Shown here in pieces: positions 34,735-46,430 of a DNA stretch of 64,000 bases (its first letter is position 1; each line of letters opens with the position of its first letter). Made by a program: the position numbers and the translations under genes. Below the pieces are notes generated by a model, which had not been told where the DNA came from, did not search any database, and was given only the letters and a program-made list of their open reading frames with translations. Source of the stretch: Amanita rubescens (Eukaryota > Basidiomycota > Agaricomycetes > Agaricales > Amanitaceae); the NCBI GenBank assembly GCA_015039365.1, contig WION01000013.1:558001-622000 (forward strand), in the 5' to 3' direction.

Positions 34735-37700
34735 TCATCGTTTAGCTTTGCCCTTCGCCGTACCGCTGCCTGCATTCCCCGCATTCGCCGACTTTTTCTT
34801 CTTGGCTGTCTGAATAAGCTTATCGCCGCTAATGCCATCCGCATCCTTCTCTTTTTTCTCATCCTCAGACACGTCTTCCCCATTATCATCGTTCTGCCAT
34901 ATTATGAGCAATAATCTTGAACAATTCTACACCGGACAAACCTCGTACGCTTCTTCCAGATCAGGTGCGGCAGCTCCAGCAAGCTTCTTGGGTGCTTTCC
35001 CCAGGTCCTGAGCCTTGTGAAAGGCGATTGGATGCTCAGTCGAATTGTATCTATACACCATCAGATGCATGAGCATCGCATCATAACATTCTGCGAGACA
35101 ATATGCTCACTTCCTCGTAAATGCTGTCTTGGTTGCGGGGGCAATCTTCTTGAGCACAATGTCATCCTTACGATCGCCGACACCCAACTCAACAATTGTG
35201 TCCCAGTCTTCCTTGGACAGGTAGTATTCGTCCATTCGCTCGATAACGTCTTGAACGGCACTCTATTGATATCGACGGTAGTCAGTGAAAAAAAAAAACC
35301 CAAGTGTAGTCCGCGGAAACTCACAGATCCTTCTTCCACCAGTGGTTGTACTATATGCGGATAAAGCTCAGGAATGTATGATTGTCGGATCTCCAGCTTG
35401 TCTCCCGACACTTTGAGTCGCATGCGCACTTGGACGTCACCAAGTTGTCGCATCAGCTTGTTCCGCTTCGAATTTTGTCCGAGCCATCTTTGTACGAACT
35501 AATTAGCAAAGAACATTCGTTGGACGAACAACATATACGCACTGAGGGAACGTTAATGGGTTGGCCCCTCCATAGTGAACCCCGGTTCCGTACATACATG
35601 ATGCCGGTTTAACGGTAGATAGAACGGCATGTAAGGGCATCAAGCTCCAATGCTGTTCCGGTCTATCAAGCATACTAAGCGCTGAACCGAGCATAAAACC
35701 CTTGGAACGTACCCATGGATTAGCGAATCGACCAGATCACCGTCAGAGATCGAGGAGGCAGCGCGGTCCATCAACTCTAGTTGCTTCAAAATCTTTTCTG
35801 GTCCATCCAAGTTTCGAACCTGCGCTGGCTGGCTCCGAATGTAGTTTTCCTGTTCGAGCATGGGTGACACAGTACTCAAGTACGGCGCGAGGCGTACCTG
35901 GATGAACAACGGTACAAAGGAATGATCTTGGAAATACAGGTCCATCTTGTCTCCGAGAGATTCCCGAGCTGTTGCTGAGAACAAGTATGGTCCAAGGATC
36001 TTCGTTGTAATGTCGAAAGGGTTCATTACGGTGTACTTCTCGTTCATTTTAGACCTGCAAGCGTCGAGTCGCATCGCACGCCCAGAGTAGAATGTATTCA
36101 AAACTCACAGTGCCTTGCTCTCGTCGAAGTCCATGGCGTCGCTGGATAGCTTCCAGGTTGAAAGCATATTCAAGACTTGCCGTATATCTGACTGAGCGCC
36201 GGTGATTAGTTGGTCGACAACATTTGCGGGAATCTTCATTTTTTCCCTAAACAAGTCTATCAATACGACTCCATATCTGCAGAAAGTCATTCATTACTTA
36301 AACGCTATTGACAGAATTCGCGATCGAATTGCGTTCGCAGCAGGCCTATCAAACGTATGATTAGACAATCATTACACAGTCCTGCCCAAAACGCACTTTG
36401 AGAATGATAAGTTGAATGTTGTCGATAACAATGGTCTCAGCTTGGTCGATTGCTTGTCATTGGCAATACAGATAATTGGAACCTGATGCAACGGTGAGTA
36501 TAAAATGAACCAATGGATATCACAGTCACGACCTTTGACTTCTTGATAAGGGCATTTAAAGCACCAACGCCTCCACGATCACCCGCGGACATCCCATCAA
36601 CTTCATCCATGATAATGCACGACTTGTCAGTGATGGTTACCCCTAGTGCATTCGTGGCCTACATTAACTTGTCAAGGCATGGTGCGACGGTCAAACACAG
36701 AAAATTACCTTCTCGCCCCGAAGGAACCCATCGAGCGATGTATTGTTGATATTCATTCCATTCTGCAATACAGTCACCCCCGTCCAAAATCGCGACCGCG
36801 CAAAAAAGTACGAACCTCGACAAGTTTTTTGCTCCTAGCATCACTAGCGTTCAGTTCGATAGGCGTAAAACCTTCGAGCTTGGCACAGAGATGGGCGCTA
36901 GTCGTCTTTCCAACGCCAGGCGGCCCTGTGATAAGCACGGCGCGGAACATATTCGCTCCGTTCTTACCAGGTTTCTTAAAGCCGCACTTGAGGCTCTGAG
37001 GCCTGTCTACAGGTTGAGAAACATGCAAGAAGACCGAGATGATAAAATGACCAATCGTGCAACCACTGTTGGAGTTTCTCGATTTGAGACTTGTTTCCGC
37101 ACACTTCTTTCAGTGATTGAGGAGCATATCGGGTTGTCCAAAGCTGAGAGGAAAGCGTATTGGACTTTGCACTATGCAATTCGTCACCATGTTGCTCTGG
37201 TTCACCATCCGAATAGGGCTTACCCAGCGGTGCTCGAACCTTCTTGTTTATCCTCTTTCTTTGCCTGAGTCTTTTCTCTTTTCTCCATATCTTTCGCGGC
37301 TTGGCGTATAGCCTCTTCCTCCTTCTCTATCTTCTTCCTCGTCTTCTCGTCTAATTTACCAGTTTTTCTGGTGGCTATGAGGTTTAAAAATTCGTCTTCA
37401 CTGAGTGTCTTGAGACCATGTTTCTTGATAGCAGCAAGTTTTGCGGGCCCAGCATTGTCACCCAATACGACAAAACTTGTCTTACTTGATGGCTGAAGCG
37501 TTACACGTCTAATCTAACGCATTAGTGTTGAATAAGTCAAGGAAACAATAGACTCACGCGCCATAGCGCTTGGCGATATCAACGGCTTCATCTCGGGAGA
37601 AGCTACTCAACTCCCCGGTGAAAACAAACGCCAATCCGGCTAAACAATTTGGTTCTCCTTCTGGAACGGCTTTCGATCCGTGAGCAGGTGGGGGCATCAT

Positions 37701-38335
37701 TTTGGCGGCCTTCATCGCAGCCCAGCTATGTCGAGATTTAAAACCCTTTAAGTACTAACAATGGTACTGAGGCGCACCTTGCTGCCGGCTTTGGAGGATT
37801 AGTCTTCCCGCTTCCCGTCTCCTTCGAGTCACCTTTCTTCGTCGATATTGAAGGAACTGTACTGCATATGTGTTCGTAATTTACACAACGCCGTTCAAGA
37901 TATCTTGTACGTACCGTGATTTCATTATGGGTTTTGCAGAACTGCTGTTCGCTCCCTTCGTCTCCTCCAGAACATCATCGTCACTGTCATCTGTAAACCG
38001 CGCAATTGAGTACTCCCTCGAAGTATGTGGTATATTACATACGCACCTACAATGAAAGTCTTCTGTCGACGCACGGGGCCTGGATTGTCTTCGTCATCAC
38101 CTGCAAATCAAAGGATTCGACGTGATTTACTAATGTAGTCTCGCACTGTACGTACTTAGTACAATAGGCCTTTTCGTGCCTCGAGCAGCGCTCTGCCGCG
38201 TGTATTATTAGTCATTCAGCAAAGCCTTAGTAATCTCCCGCTCACCGAGCCAGACGTCGCACCGGTCTTTGCTGTAGATGCGCCCGAGAAGAAAAATTTA
38301 CCAGCAGGCTTGGCTGGTTTCGCGGCAGGCGCCAT
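34735..38335 (-). CDS. RFC1: Replication factor C large subunit (RFC1)
   Basis: RFC1 is the large subunit of the RFC complex that loads PCNA onto DNA at primer ends in the nucleus. The start ATG 38335 (MAPAAKPAKPAGKFFF) gives a basic N-terminus. A BRCT domain follows: LAFVFTGELSSFSRDEAV across an intron near 37560, then SFVVLGDNAGPAKLAAIKKH. Next come a Lys/Glu-rich linker, WTTRYAPQSLKEVCGN and the AAA+ core with Walker A LITGPPGVGKTTSAH and Walker B CIIMDEVDGM. A sequence FTPIELNASDARSK lies in between. The C-terminal RFC1 domain includes MDLYFQDHSFVPLFIQ, and the Lys/Gly-rich tail ends GTAKGKAKR at TGA 34735-34737. Exons are small and split by introns of about 50-60 bp. The gene is divergent from the BAG gene, 238 bp away. 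No damage was seen. Confidence 0.93.
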
Positions 38336-38573
38336 CGCTGTTGCTCGTGGTCTGACCGTTTGTGACGCGCGTGACACGACGCGTCTAGCCACACACAACC
38401 AAATACAGGCGGGTAGCGCGGGAAACATGACTCAAGCCTGACTAAACGCGGTCAACTATTCTAGTGCGTTCTACGATGTTCAAGCAAGTCCAACGACATT
38501 CTTAGAACATGAGCGCCAGCTTTATAATGCCTCCATCCGACGCAAAAATGACATTTCTTATCGTCACTCAGCC
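38336..38573. promoter_or_regulatory. Shared promoter region of RFC1 and the BAG gene
   Basis: Only 238 bp separates the two divergent start codons, so the promoters must overlap. I did not identify a specific binding site with confidence. Confidence 0.5.
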
Positions 38574-39977
38574 ATGTCATTCTACAGCCCTTACGTCCAA
38601 TACGGCGGTTATCAAGATCTGGAATCGCTGAGGCGCCAGCGCGAGGCTTTAGCTGCACAACGCGCTCGCCGCGCACAGTATCTACCTCTGGAAGATCCCG
38701 ATAGCGGGGAGGAATATTCGTTCGGGCCATTCGGACCGCGCGAGAGGGTGTACGTCGACGCGAGGAGAAGACAAGAAGCACTTGATGAGAGGAGGCGCAG
38801 GGAAGAAGAAGCACAGAGGTATCGACAGCAATTAGAGCAGCTGAGGCAACGGGAAGTGGCACGCCTTCGTCAGGCTGCAGAGCTCGAACGCAGCCGTCGT
38901 GAGCAAGCGCGCTCCCAACGGTTCTTTGGTAGACGTCCAACTCCCGCTGATGATGTAAGTATTGAACTTCCCTCACTCGTACATATGCTAATAGAGAGTC
39001 CATAGCATACCCCTTTGCATACGCAATCATCACAAGAGTTCAATCGAACGCCCCATTCTACACCACATGCTTCATCAAACGAGTCTTCGCAGAACGTCAC
39101 TCCTCAACAGACGCCCAAAGCAAGCGCCCCGGGCACAGCGGTTCCTCCTCCGACAGAATACACTGAAGTTCACCATGATGCAGCGCAACGTATCCAGCAG
39201 CTGTACCGCCAGCAGCGATCTTTGCGCTCCGCCAACCACATCGCCTCACAATTTGAGGAGGCCCGCAATAGCTTCACACTGCCGGAAGCTATCGATTTCG
39301 TAAATCCAACTGCGTCCACTACTTCCACTGCAGATGAAAATATTATCACTGTGGATACCACTTTACCCACATCGGAAGCGAGCGATAGCACTTTTACCCA
39401 TCTAGACGCGGATCGCGACATTGGGATGAAGGTCTCCGGCGTAGAACATGGACCTGAAGACGCCGCAGTCGAGACAACCTCTGACGACCAAACAACGGAG
39501 TATGAATTGCTAGACAGCCTATCACAATCACCTGCGCTGAGCGCAGGTGATCCTATTGATACCAATGCTCAAGACGAGGACCCATGGACAATCATCGTTC
39601 CTGAGCAATTAGAAACGCCACTATATTCCGTAATCGACAGCCAACGTGAGGTGGCTACGGACGACAATGAATCACTAGGTGCCGTGCCTGAAACCCAGAC
39701 TCCACAGGCAGCTCTAGAAGACCAGACCGAGGTGTCGGCTGATGACCACAGTACAGATGACAGCCACACCGCTCGATTGGCTTACACAAAGCACAACTAT
39801 CCACTTCACGCGTACATGGAGAAGCTGAACGTGTTCCTGATGAAGCTAGATGTTGTAGAGAGCCATGGGTCACAACATGTGCGTGAGAGGCGGAAAGAGG
39901 TTGCAAGGAGTATCGAGAAGGAGGCTGAGAGGATCGAGGCACTCGTAAGAGACATTTGGAGAAGGCATTCCCAGTAA
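38574..39977 (+). CDS. BAG-domain protein (Hsp70 co-chaperone)
   Basis: BAG domains bind the Hsp70 ATPase domain and promote nucleotide exchange. The start ATG 38574 (MSFYSPYVQYGGYQDLESL) leads into a charged coiled coil rich in Arg, Gln and Glu (about residues 60-120). One intron with a GTAAGT donor (38957-39007) joins ADD to HTPLHTQSSQEF in frame. An IQ-like motif AAQRIQQLYRQQRSLR follows, then an acidic, Ser/Thr-rich disordered middle. The C-terminal helices form the BAG domain: YMEKLNVFLMKLDVVESHGS and ARSIEKEAERIEALVRDIW. Total length is about 445 residues. The IQ-plus-BAG layout is known from fungal and plant BAG proteins. The gene is transcribed away from RFC1 and intact. Confidence 0.88.
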
Positions 39978-41520
39978 TTCGGTTTTGGGATGGCAATGCA
40001 TTGGTTTCTGTACTTTAAGCTTTCTGTGTAATGATGAATACTTATTTTACTGCAGTTGCAGTTGGTATTTGCATAATTCATTAGACCGTGCCGAGACTCT
40101 TCTGTTGTTCTAAGTAGCCACGCTTAGACGCCCTCGCACCTCCCAATTGGAGCTATGCTCCTTTAAATATAATCACCCTGACATTGCACAGTGCTGTCTG
40201 GAATCGAAATTACAGATGTATAACGCTATCGCGGATGAAGAATCTGTGCTGTGAACGACTTGACATGTTCCCAGGAGTGCCATTTCAGGCACGTCTAACA
40301 GCACTCCGTCCCGAGGTCACCTAACCTCTGAAGATCTGATCAGTGATCGCATGTCGCGCTACCTTTGACGTGCGACTTGTTAGTTGTTTGGGCGTCATCG
40401 ATCATAGGGGTCTGGAGGTTAGCCTGTAAATTATTTGAAAATGAAAATCAATTTGAAAAGTATTGCAGGATGCCTTTGTACGTGCCGGTCAAGTCAGGGG
40501 ATAGCAATTGTAACGAATGATCAACATCCAGTCATCCCGCGAACGTCTCCGAGGCTTTGTTCGATGCCTGTTATGGCAACTTGGCAGCGCTAAATGGACG
40601 GGTGGCACGAGTATCAGCGCTTCAAGGGCTGGGAACGTCAAGTAGCCAACCAAACTCAATATAATAATAACATCACCTCAACTTCCTTTCTAAACCTAGT
40701 AATAATTCTGGAGTCGAGGTCATGTTTAAATGCACCGAATAATGTCATACGAATAGTCGTACCTTCTCGTTATCTATATCAAATCAATGCCGTTTAATTT
40801 CCCAATTTCATTGAAAAAAAGCGCCGTGACACGACCTCCTGAAATCCCGGATGCGATGCACACTGTACTATTGATTCGGCACGCAATCCCGCGCCTGAAG
40901 GAGTAGGTCATTGCCTTGAAATAGCAAGCGACAGCCGATGTAGACCATTAAGCGTACTGCGAAGAGCGAGGGCACGACGAGTACAGTTCTGTGCGTCGTT
41001 CTGTGCATCGTGGGGTGTTTGCTTTCCGTTGCGTGCGTTCATGTTTTGAACCGAATACTTTCTTCGAAGCTTGGCGACGCAAGACATTTCTGCGCCTAAC
41101 GAAGAGCCGTGCAAGGGTTCACAGCAATGAAAAGGAAGCGCCCAGATTTAGTTCCCTCAAACTACACATAGCGAGATGAACATGTACATACCAGCAATGC
41201 TAGGCCACACCACCACTCTCTTCTAGTCGACTCTAGGTTATACCTGAGCCACTCGCTCAATGGATTTCAAAGTTTGAGGGAGTCGAATCATTCCTCGTAT
41301 CCACATGTGCACTGATTATCGCCAAAAAGCCGTTATACAAGTACTGTGGAGTTCGCACATGGCAGATCAAGGGTCAAACCGTGGGAACGTGACACTCACG
41401 TTCTTAATTTATAGACGGCTGTGTTACTTTTCTGCGACCTTCTCAATGCAGAAGACTTTCAAACACGCCAATCCATTTTCTGTGGGTTACAGCAGGACAG
41501 CGACTGCACACCCTTTTTCT
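39978..41520. other. Intergenic DNA, 1.5 kb
   Basis: I see no gene. The DNA is unremarkable apart from AT-rich tracts near 40660-40800 and leads into the TATA box of the first membrane-protein family gene. Confidence 0.45.
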
Positions 41521-41528
41521 GGTGCTAG

Positions 41529-41535
41529 TATATAA
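41529..41535 (+). promoter_or_regulatory. TATA box of membrane-protein family gene 1
   Basis: TATATAA lies 35 bp before the ATG at 41564. The same box, mostly in the context AGTATATAA, occurs at 42905, 43281 and 52128 before the other family members. Confidence 0.65.
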
Positions 41536-41563
41536 TGGGTCATTGTCTTCCTATACTCGCATC

Positions 41564-42337
41564 ATGGTCATGGGGGATATTCAAGCAGCTAACGAAGAAC
41601 TAACCGGTTACCTGCCTTCAGGTAAAAATTACATTCCTTTTACTTCATCGGTAAGTCTTATCGATTGGTACATGCTAGAGACGAAAGAATTGACTTACAA
41701 TTGATGTGTTTGCTCAGCTCGCCAGCGCAATGCCTTATGCCACGACGGTGCACTCTAGTAAACAAGCACTGGACAATCTCGTGAGGATGTTGTCTTCGCA
41801 TTTAAGTGAAGCTTATGGTCCTTCTACTGAATCGGTAGGTCTTACCAGTTTTGCATGTCGGTAGGTGAAAAAACTAATTTACAAATCGACAATGCTCTCA
41901 GCACGCTAGTTCAATGCCTCATGCTACGACGACGCACACCACTGCCAATGTACCTTCGACCACCACTAAAAACTGGCCGTTGGGTACTGTCATGACCATC
42001 CCTTCTCCTAAGAGCGAATGTCGAGACGTCATGATGAACAATGTTAATATCAATATAAGCGTTAGCCTGAGAAAGATTGTGATTGCAATCCTGGTGCTGC
42101 TCACTATTCTCGTCGTAATGGCGGCCGGGTTCGTAGTGCTCTACTGCGCCTGCAACAAACGTTTTGCAAGCAGGTCCCGATTTCCAGTGAGTCTCAGACC
42201 AATCTAGTAAAGGAATCTGTTCAAAGTTGTCCTGTTTCTAGTCATACTACTCCCCTTCCGGTGTTAAATTACCAGAACGATCTCCTGAATTCGGATTGGG
42301 TTCAGGGACGCCGGTCTCCCCCTGTCCTTCATACTAG
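41564..42337 (+). CDS. Small single-span membrane protein, family gene 1
   Basis: I do not recognise this family; it is defined here by its paralogues at 43309 and 52176. All introns are phase 0. Exon 1 (ATG 41564) has MVMGDIQAANEELTGYLPS. Exon 2 is LASAMPYATTVHSSKQ through LSEAYGPSTES. Exon 3 is a Thr-rich segment HASSMPHATTTHTTANVPS, then WPLG, then ISVSLRK and the membrane span IVIAILVLLTILVVMAAGF ending LYCAC. The last exon gives a Ser/Pro-rich tail ending VSPCPSY at TAG 42335. The predicted topology is a short, possibly O-glycosylated outer segment, one span and a short inner tail. There is no cleavable signal peptide. The shared tail ending (CPSY here, CPPYI in gene 3) supports the exon model. 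Confidence 0.6.
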
Positions 42338-42774
42338 CAACGACACTCGCAATGGTGGGCGAGCTCAGAACGGTTCCGATCGTGGTGTCTCTTGTACCCT
42401 GTCAAATTACGAAGAATGCCTACAGAACAAAATTAGGAGCGTTTTCGACATAGGATCGTATTAGTAGTTTTATGTAGGCTCGTCAATACAACAGGCTTGG
42501 AAGTTGGGAGTGCGCTCACCACCTTCTGGCTGCCTAATCGGGAAGCCCCACGTGGACTGGGCACCAGAGGTGCAACTGTACTGCAAAACCTCCTGGACCC
42601 TGGGAAGTTCATTATTCTACTAGTCACCGGTCACCACAGCACATTACGCCACAACAAGGTGGACGCGAGGCAAAATGGAGGCGCTTCCGATGCCAGCATG
42701 GGCAGGAGTACATTTTGATGCAAGGCGTGACGGCGTCCCATACGCCACCCGTTGTTCCGAAAGCTGAATGGATT

Positions 42775-43065
42775 ACACCTGGCTTGCGGACGCTAGCCAG
42801 CCAAGCTGGCGCATGTCCTCAGTTTCATCAGAGCTGAGTTATTGGTGTTACAGCAATTCAGCCGGATGGCGCGCCTGTTATGTGGGCATTCGCCTTGTCA
42901 GTGGTATATAACATAGTGGACCTTTCGCAAGTGTCTACGCAAGCAAGCGAAACTTATGGCTCTTTTTCTGTTTTGGTGAGTCTTACATACCGACGAGGAA
43001 CGTTGTTAAATAAGGTTGATATATGTCAACAGTGCGCGAGTTCGACATTCAACGTTACCGCACCA
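42775..43065 (+). pseudogene. Remnant of a membrane-protein family gene
   Basis: This stretch contains part of the shared upstream module (CTGGCTTGCGGACGCTAGCC), a TATA box at 42905-42911, an exon piece VSTQASETYGSFSVL with the usual GTGAGTCTTAC donor, and a stub CASSTFNVTAP that ends in a stop codon. The Thr-rich and membrane exons are missing, so it is a truncated copy. Confidence 0.6.
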
Positions 43066-43103
43066 TAGTAGCGAGATGAGAGGCAGAAACCCCCAAAGCC
43101 AGC

Positions 43104-43287
43104 TGACACAACAGGGCTATAGATTTTATGCCAAACATCCCAATTATCTGGCTTGTGGGTGCTAGCAGCCGCAGCCATACGGCTAAAATGCTGGTGCATC
43201 TTCTCAGTTCCATCAGCTGAGCCATTATTATTACAGCAACTCAGCCTGACGGATACGCCAGGCGGGATTGGCCTCAATAGTATATAA
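43104..43287 (+). promoter_or_regulatory. Shared upstream module of the membrane-protein family, copy before gene 2
   Basis: It aligns with 51929-52134 over about 180 bp. Shared blocks include ACAGGGCTA, ATGCTGG-GCATCT, CAGCTCCATC-like sequence, GAGCCATTATT, TTACAGCAA and CAGCCTGAC, followed by GTATATAACGCGG. A shorter version lies at 42775-42911. Similarity this far upstream implies duplication of whole transcription units and probably shared control. Confidence 0.75.
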
Positions 43288-43308
43288 CGCGGCCTTTTTG
43301 TTAAAGAA

Positions 43309-43927
43309 ATGGGAAGGATTAACGACAGACTGGTTTTTCGCAAATGTTGTCTGCACGAGCAGGCGAAGCTTGTGGTCCTTCTTTGGTAAGTCTTAGCATC
43401 TTCATATGTCAACGAGGAACGTTGCTAATGTTGGTATGCTAACAGCGCGCCGGTGCAGCGTCCAACGCGACTGTGACGACGTGCACCACCACACCTCCTA
43501 GTCCCACCTCCGAGTGGCCTGTGGGCAACGCCACGACACCCCCTGGTCCCAAAGAAGGAAATGATGGTCCTGCTATGAAAAATGGCAATAGCCTGAACAG
43601 TATAAGCGCCAGTCTGCAAAAGATCGTCGTTGCGATCGTGTGGCTGACCAGTTTGTCGCCAGCATCTTTGCCGTCGTAGCTTGTTTGCTTTATTGTATAT
43701 GCCGCTACCTGCACAGCCATTCTGAAGACGAGAAGTCGCTTAGCTTTCACTTCAGGCCATACAAAGATATGGTAAGTCCTGGGAAATCTCTGGAGAAAAA
43801 TTGTCTAAAGATGTTTTGCTTCTAGCCAGCTGGTCGGACGAATCTATATTACAACCGTCGCCCCGTCGTTGATTCGTTGGGCTTGTCCTTCATACGAAAC
43901 TTGGGAGAATACCTACGGCAGGTTTAG
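43309..43927 (+). pseudogene. Membrane-protein family gene 2, frameshifted
   Basis: The gene aligns with gene 3 (52176-53110) throughout. The first exon is 4 bases shorter than in gene 3 between AACGACAGACTGG and GGCGAAGC, so the ATG at 43309 is out of frame with the conserved GEACGPS. The Thr-rich exon is intact (SEWPVGNATTPPG, ISASLQKIVVAIV). The frame then shifts again inside the membrane span near 43650, where the second half (VASIFAVVACLLYCICRYL) continues in another frame. The tail exon ends at TAG 43925. Two independent frameshifts make it a pseudogene, unless sequencing errors are involved. Confidence 0.68.
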
Positions 43928-43980
43928 AACGATTAGTGCATAGCTTTAAATAAATGGAATTCATGGACCTGCTTTTTCTC

Positions 43981-44085
43981 AGGATCTTCGGAGTGACGAC
44001 CCTGAATGTCATACGAGCGTCTATACATTTGTTGCGGATATTCTTGTTCAAGTTGTACCTGTCGTTGTTGTCACAGCGGTGTCAC
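43981..44085 (+). pseudogene. Duplicated exon fragment of malate dehydrogenase
   Basis: The stretch matches one exon of the malate dehydrogenase gene at 58966-60470 (exon about 59781-59905). It begins with the same CAG acceptor (CTCAGGATCTTCGGAGTGAC), continues through ATGTCATACGAGCGTCTA, lacks about 20 bp in the middle, and ends TCACAGCGGTGTCAC near the parent exon's 3' end. It is missing the rest of the gene and has no function as a dehydrogenase. Confidence 0.85.
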
Positions 44086-44286
44086 TGCCTAGTGACCTTA
44101 CTCATCGTCAAGCTGGCACCGCGTGAGACTAGGTAAGAGTCTGAGCGGTGATTCATCTCGCCTCGTACTATAGCGACACGTCACAGATCAATTGCGCAAC
44201 AAAATTACAGGCTTTCGTACTACTGATCATGACATTCATTTCTGGGCATGACACGACATACACAGTGTATGCCTGCCGACAACAAT

Positions 44287-44884
44287 TCACTCAACCCATT
44301 TGAAATTCCAGTGGTCCGTGTCATACTGAATAGGGCGGAGGGTGGTCTACAATTGGGTGGCTCCTCAATTCATGTGGTGACAAAAACAAATGGAAGCTCG
44401 TACCCTGTGCCGCGGAAGCATTGACGTGTCATTGCTGTCAAGAACGAGCATTTGACCGCGAAATGGCCCTTCATGCACCAAAATACTGGGGAAAGCAGTC
44501 AATCTCGATGCTTAAGAGCATTAAGTTTGCCGTACTCGTAAGTACCCGGCTCAAGCGGGGTCAGCGTCCAAGGGAGAGGCTCGTGGGAAACACAGCCTTC
44601 TGCATGTTCTTGACCGTTGCCGGGAAGAGATAGGAATCTCCCGGGGTATTTCATGTTTTCGATTCTCACAAGATTATCTGAAAGGGCGGTGACCCTCCAC
44701 TGAGAATGGAACGAATGAGGGATGATGTACAAAAAGAAACAGAGGGAGGTTATACCCGGTCGTCTGCACCCCGTAAAATGCATGCTATGTGGTTACCGTT
44801 CTGAGAGTCGAACATCGAGAGATTGCCGTAGTAGCCGGCCTGACCGAAGGAGATGGTATATATGCCTGTCGTGATGGTCATCAT
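44287..44884 (-). CDS. Beta-trefoil protein, protease-inhibitor or lectin-like
   Basis: The joined exons give about 140 residues, the size of mushroom beta-trefoil proteins such as clitocypin/macrocypin cysteine-protease inhibitors, I66 serine-protease inhibitors and R-type lectins. The start is ATG 44884 (MMTITTGIYTISFGQAGYYG). An intron joins LRGADDR to WRVTALSDNLVRIEN, followed by YPGRFLSLPGN. A second intron joins LEPG to ILVHEGPFRGQMLVLDSND. A third leads to the end TTLRPIQYDTDHWNFKWVE at TGA 44287. Repeated WxV, GxYxI and xLSL patterns at about 45-residue spacing support the fold. There is no signal peptide, as for mycocypins. It lies directly downstream of the subtilase on the same strand. 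Which subfamily it belongs to cannot be decided by eye. Confidence 0.68.
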
Positions 44885-44939
44885 AGAAAGAATCAAACCC
44901 CAGCGGTCCAGGCGGCAGGATGCCAACCGTCTCGTAGTT

Positions 44940-46430
44940 GTAATGTCTGCTCCGAGTAAGATTCATATCATCATCTTTCATCCGTTGCAGAAATACTCAC
45001 TAACGTCGAGCGTTAATTCTTTTAACTTGGTCTTCAGGACGTCTATATCGCTAACTATAATATAGGTATAGCGTGTCCATTAGACATACAATGATGCCAG
45101 TGACGTGGGGTGTTCAAGCTGTTGCAAGAAGACTCACCTTGGAGCACCCAGGTCCTCCTCCCGATCTTCTCGATCATTTCCTCCAACAGTATGTCTGGGG
45201 TGTAGGTTTCGTCACTGCGGCAACCGAATCAGAAAATACTCACTAAACTGTTCCACGGATTCCGGGGCTAGCTTCCATACAAAGTTAATCCTTATGGTGT
45301 TTATTCCTAGTATAAATATAGCAAGCACTGATCAGACATGTAATGGGAAAATACTCACTGTCAACTAGTCTGGACTTGGTCTTCGTCATAATCCTGTGCT
45401 TCAGGCGCTCTGGATCTGGGAGATAGGCACTGATCAGATACGACATGATGCCAGCGATGGTGTTGAAGCTGTCGCAGAAAACACTTACCGAGCAGGAGAT
45501 TATCGACGGTCATCGTATCAATCCTCTGCTGCTTCATCCCGACAAGTGCTAGGTTATGGGTTCAGATATGCTAGGGTTCAAGCTATTGCAGAAAATAGTC
45601 ACCGCCCTCCATATCACTCTTGGTGACGTCACCTCCGAGTTGTTGAATCATGTCAGCTATCTCTGGGTATACAGTTCAGACATGCTAGAGTTCAAGCGAT
45701 GACAAAAATAATCACCGGCCAGTAGATCTTCCTTCGCCACATCTTGAATGTAGGTCCTAATCCTGCCCAGCTCTGTATAGGTATAGCCGGGGGTAATGAG
45801 ACATAAGCTGTGCAGAAAATACTCACCCCGCTTCAGATACACCTGTCGATCCATGAACTTCTCTAATAAGTGTAGTCAGTGCTGACAAACATATAGTGTT
45901 TGTATAAAATGCTCACGAAGATATAGATGGACCCGATCTTCCTTGTTTTTGGCAATCAAGCGGTCCATATCTGGAGTCGATGGATGCCAAGTGTTAATCA
46001 TACACATGCGATGGTCCAAGCTATTGCAGAGAATACGCACCGCTTCCTAATTTATTCTTTACGTCCGATAGAACTTCCTTCCTCATCTTCTCCAGATTCT
46101 CTTCCTTGGCTTCATCTAGAACTGTATCGCCGATCAGACATACAGTGATACCAGCAACGTAGGGTGTTCGAGCTGTTGCAAATACCCACCGAGTATATTC
46201 TTATTCAGGCCCCGAATACCAGCCTTCATTGACTCTGCCCCTATGTCTATGGTATTATAAAGCCATTGCACAAAATACTCACCCGGACGCTCCACCATTT
46301 CATCCCGCCAAAAATCCTGGTTGGAGGCTTTCATGGCGCTTGTAACTGGTGGAAAGGTGTAGTATCCAGCGGCGATCAGACAAGTGTTCAAGTCGTGGCG
46401 GAAAACACTCACCGAGCTCTCCCACTACCC
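44940..46430 (-). repeat. Array of ~115-bp exon-intron units in the subtilase gene
   Basis: About 12 donors of the form GTGAGTATTTTCTGCA recur at 90-150 bp spacing (44999, 45244, 45360, 45488, 45602, 45714, 45827, 45915, 46041, 46190, 46283 and 46412, roughly). Most introns continue with AGCTTGAAC and CATGTCTGA before a short AG end. Every exon between them starts and ends in phase 1 and encodes about 12-26 residues. The intron sequences resemble each other more than the exons do. Confidence 0.8.

Noticed and set aside
38461..39565. Long antisense frames across the BAG gene
   Set aside because: They mirror the strongly biased Ser/Asp/Glu codons of the sense gene and encode low-complexity sequence.
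45300..46150. ATGTCTGAT strings resembling the start of MSDIN-type precursor genes
   Set aside because: They lie inside the repeated subtilase introns, differ after the third codon, and are followed by splice acceptors rather than a core peptide.
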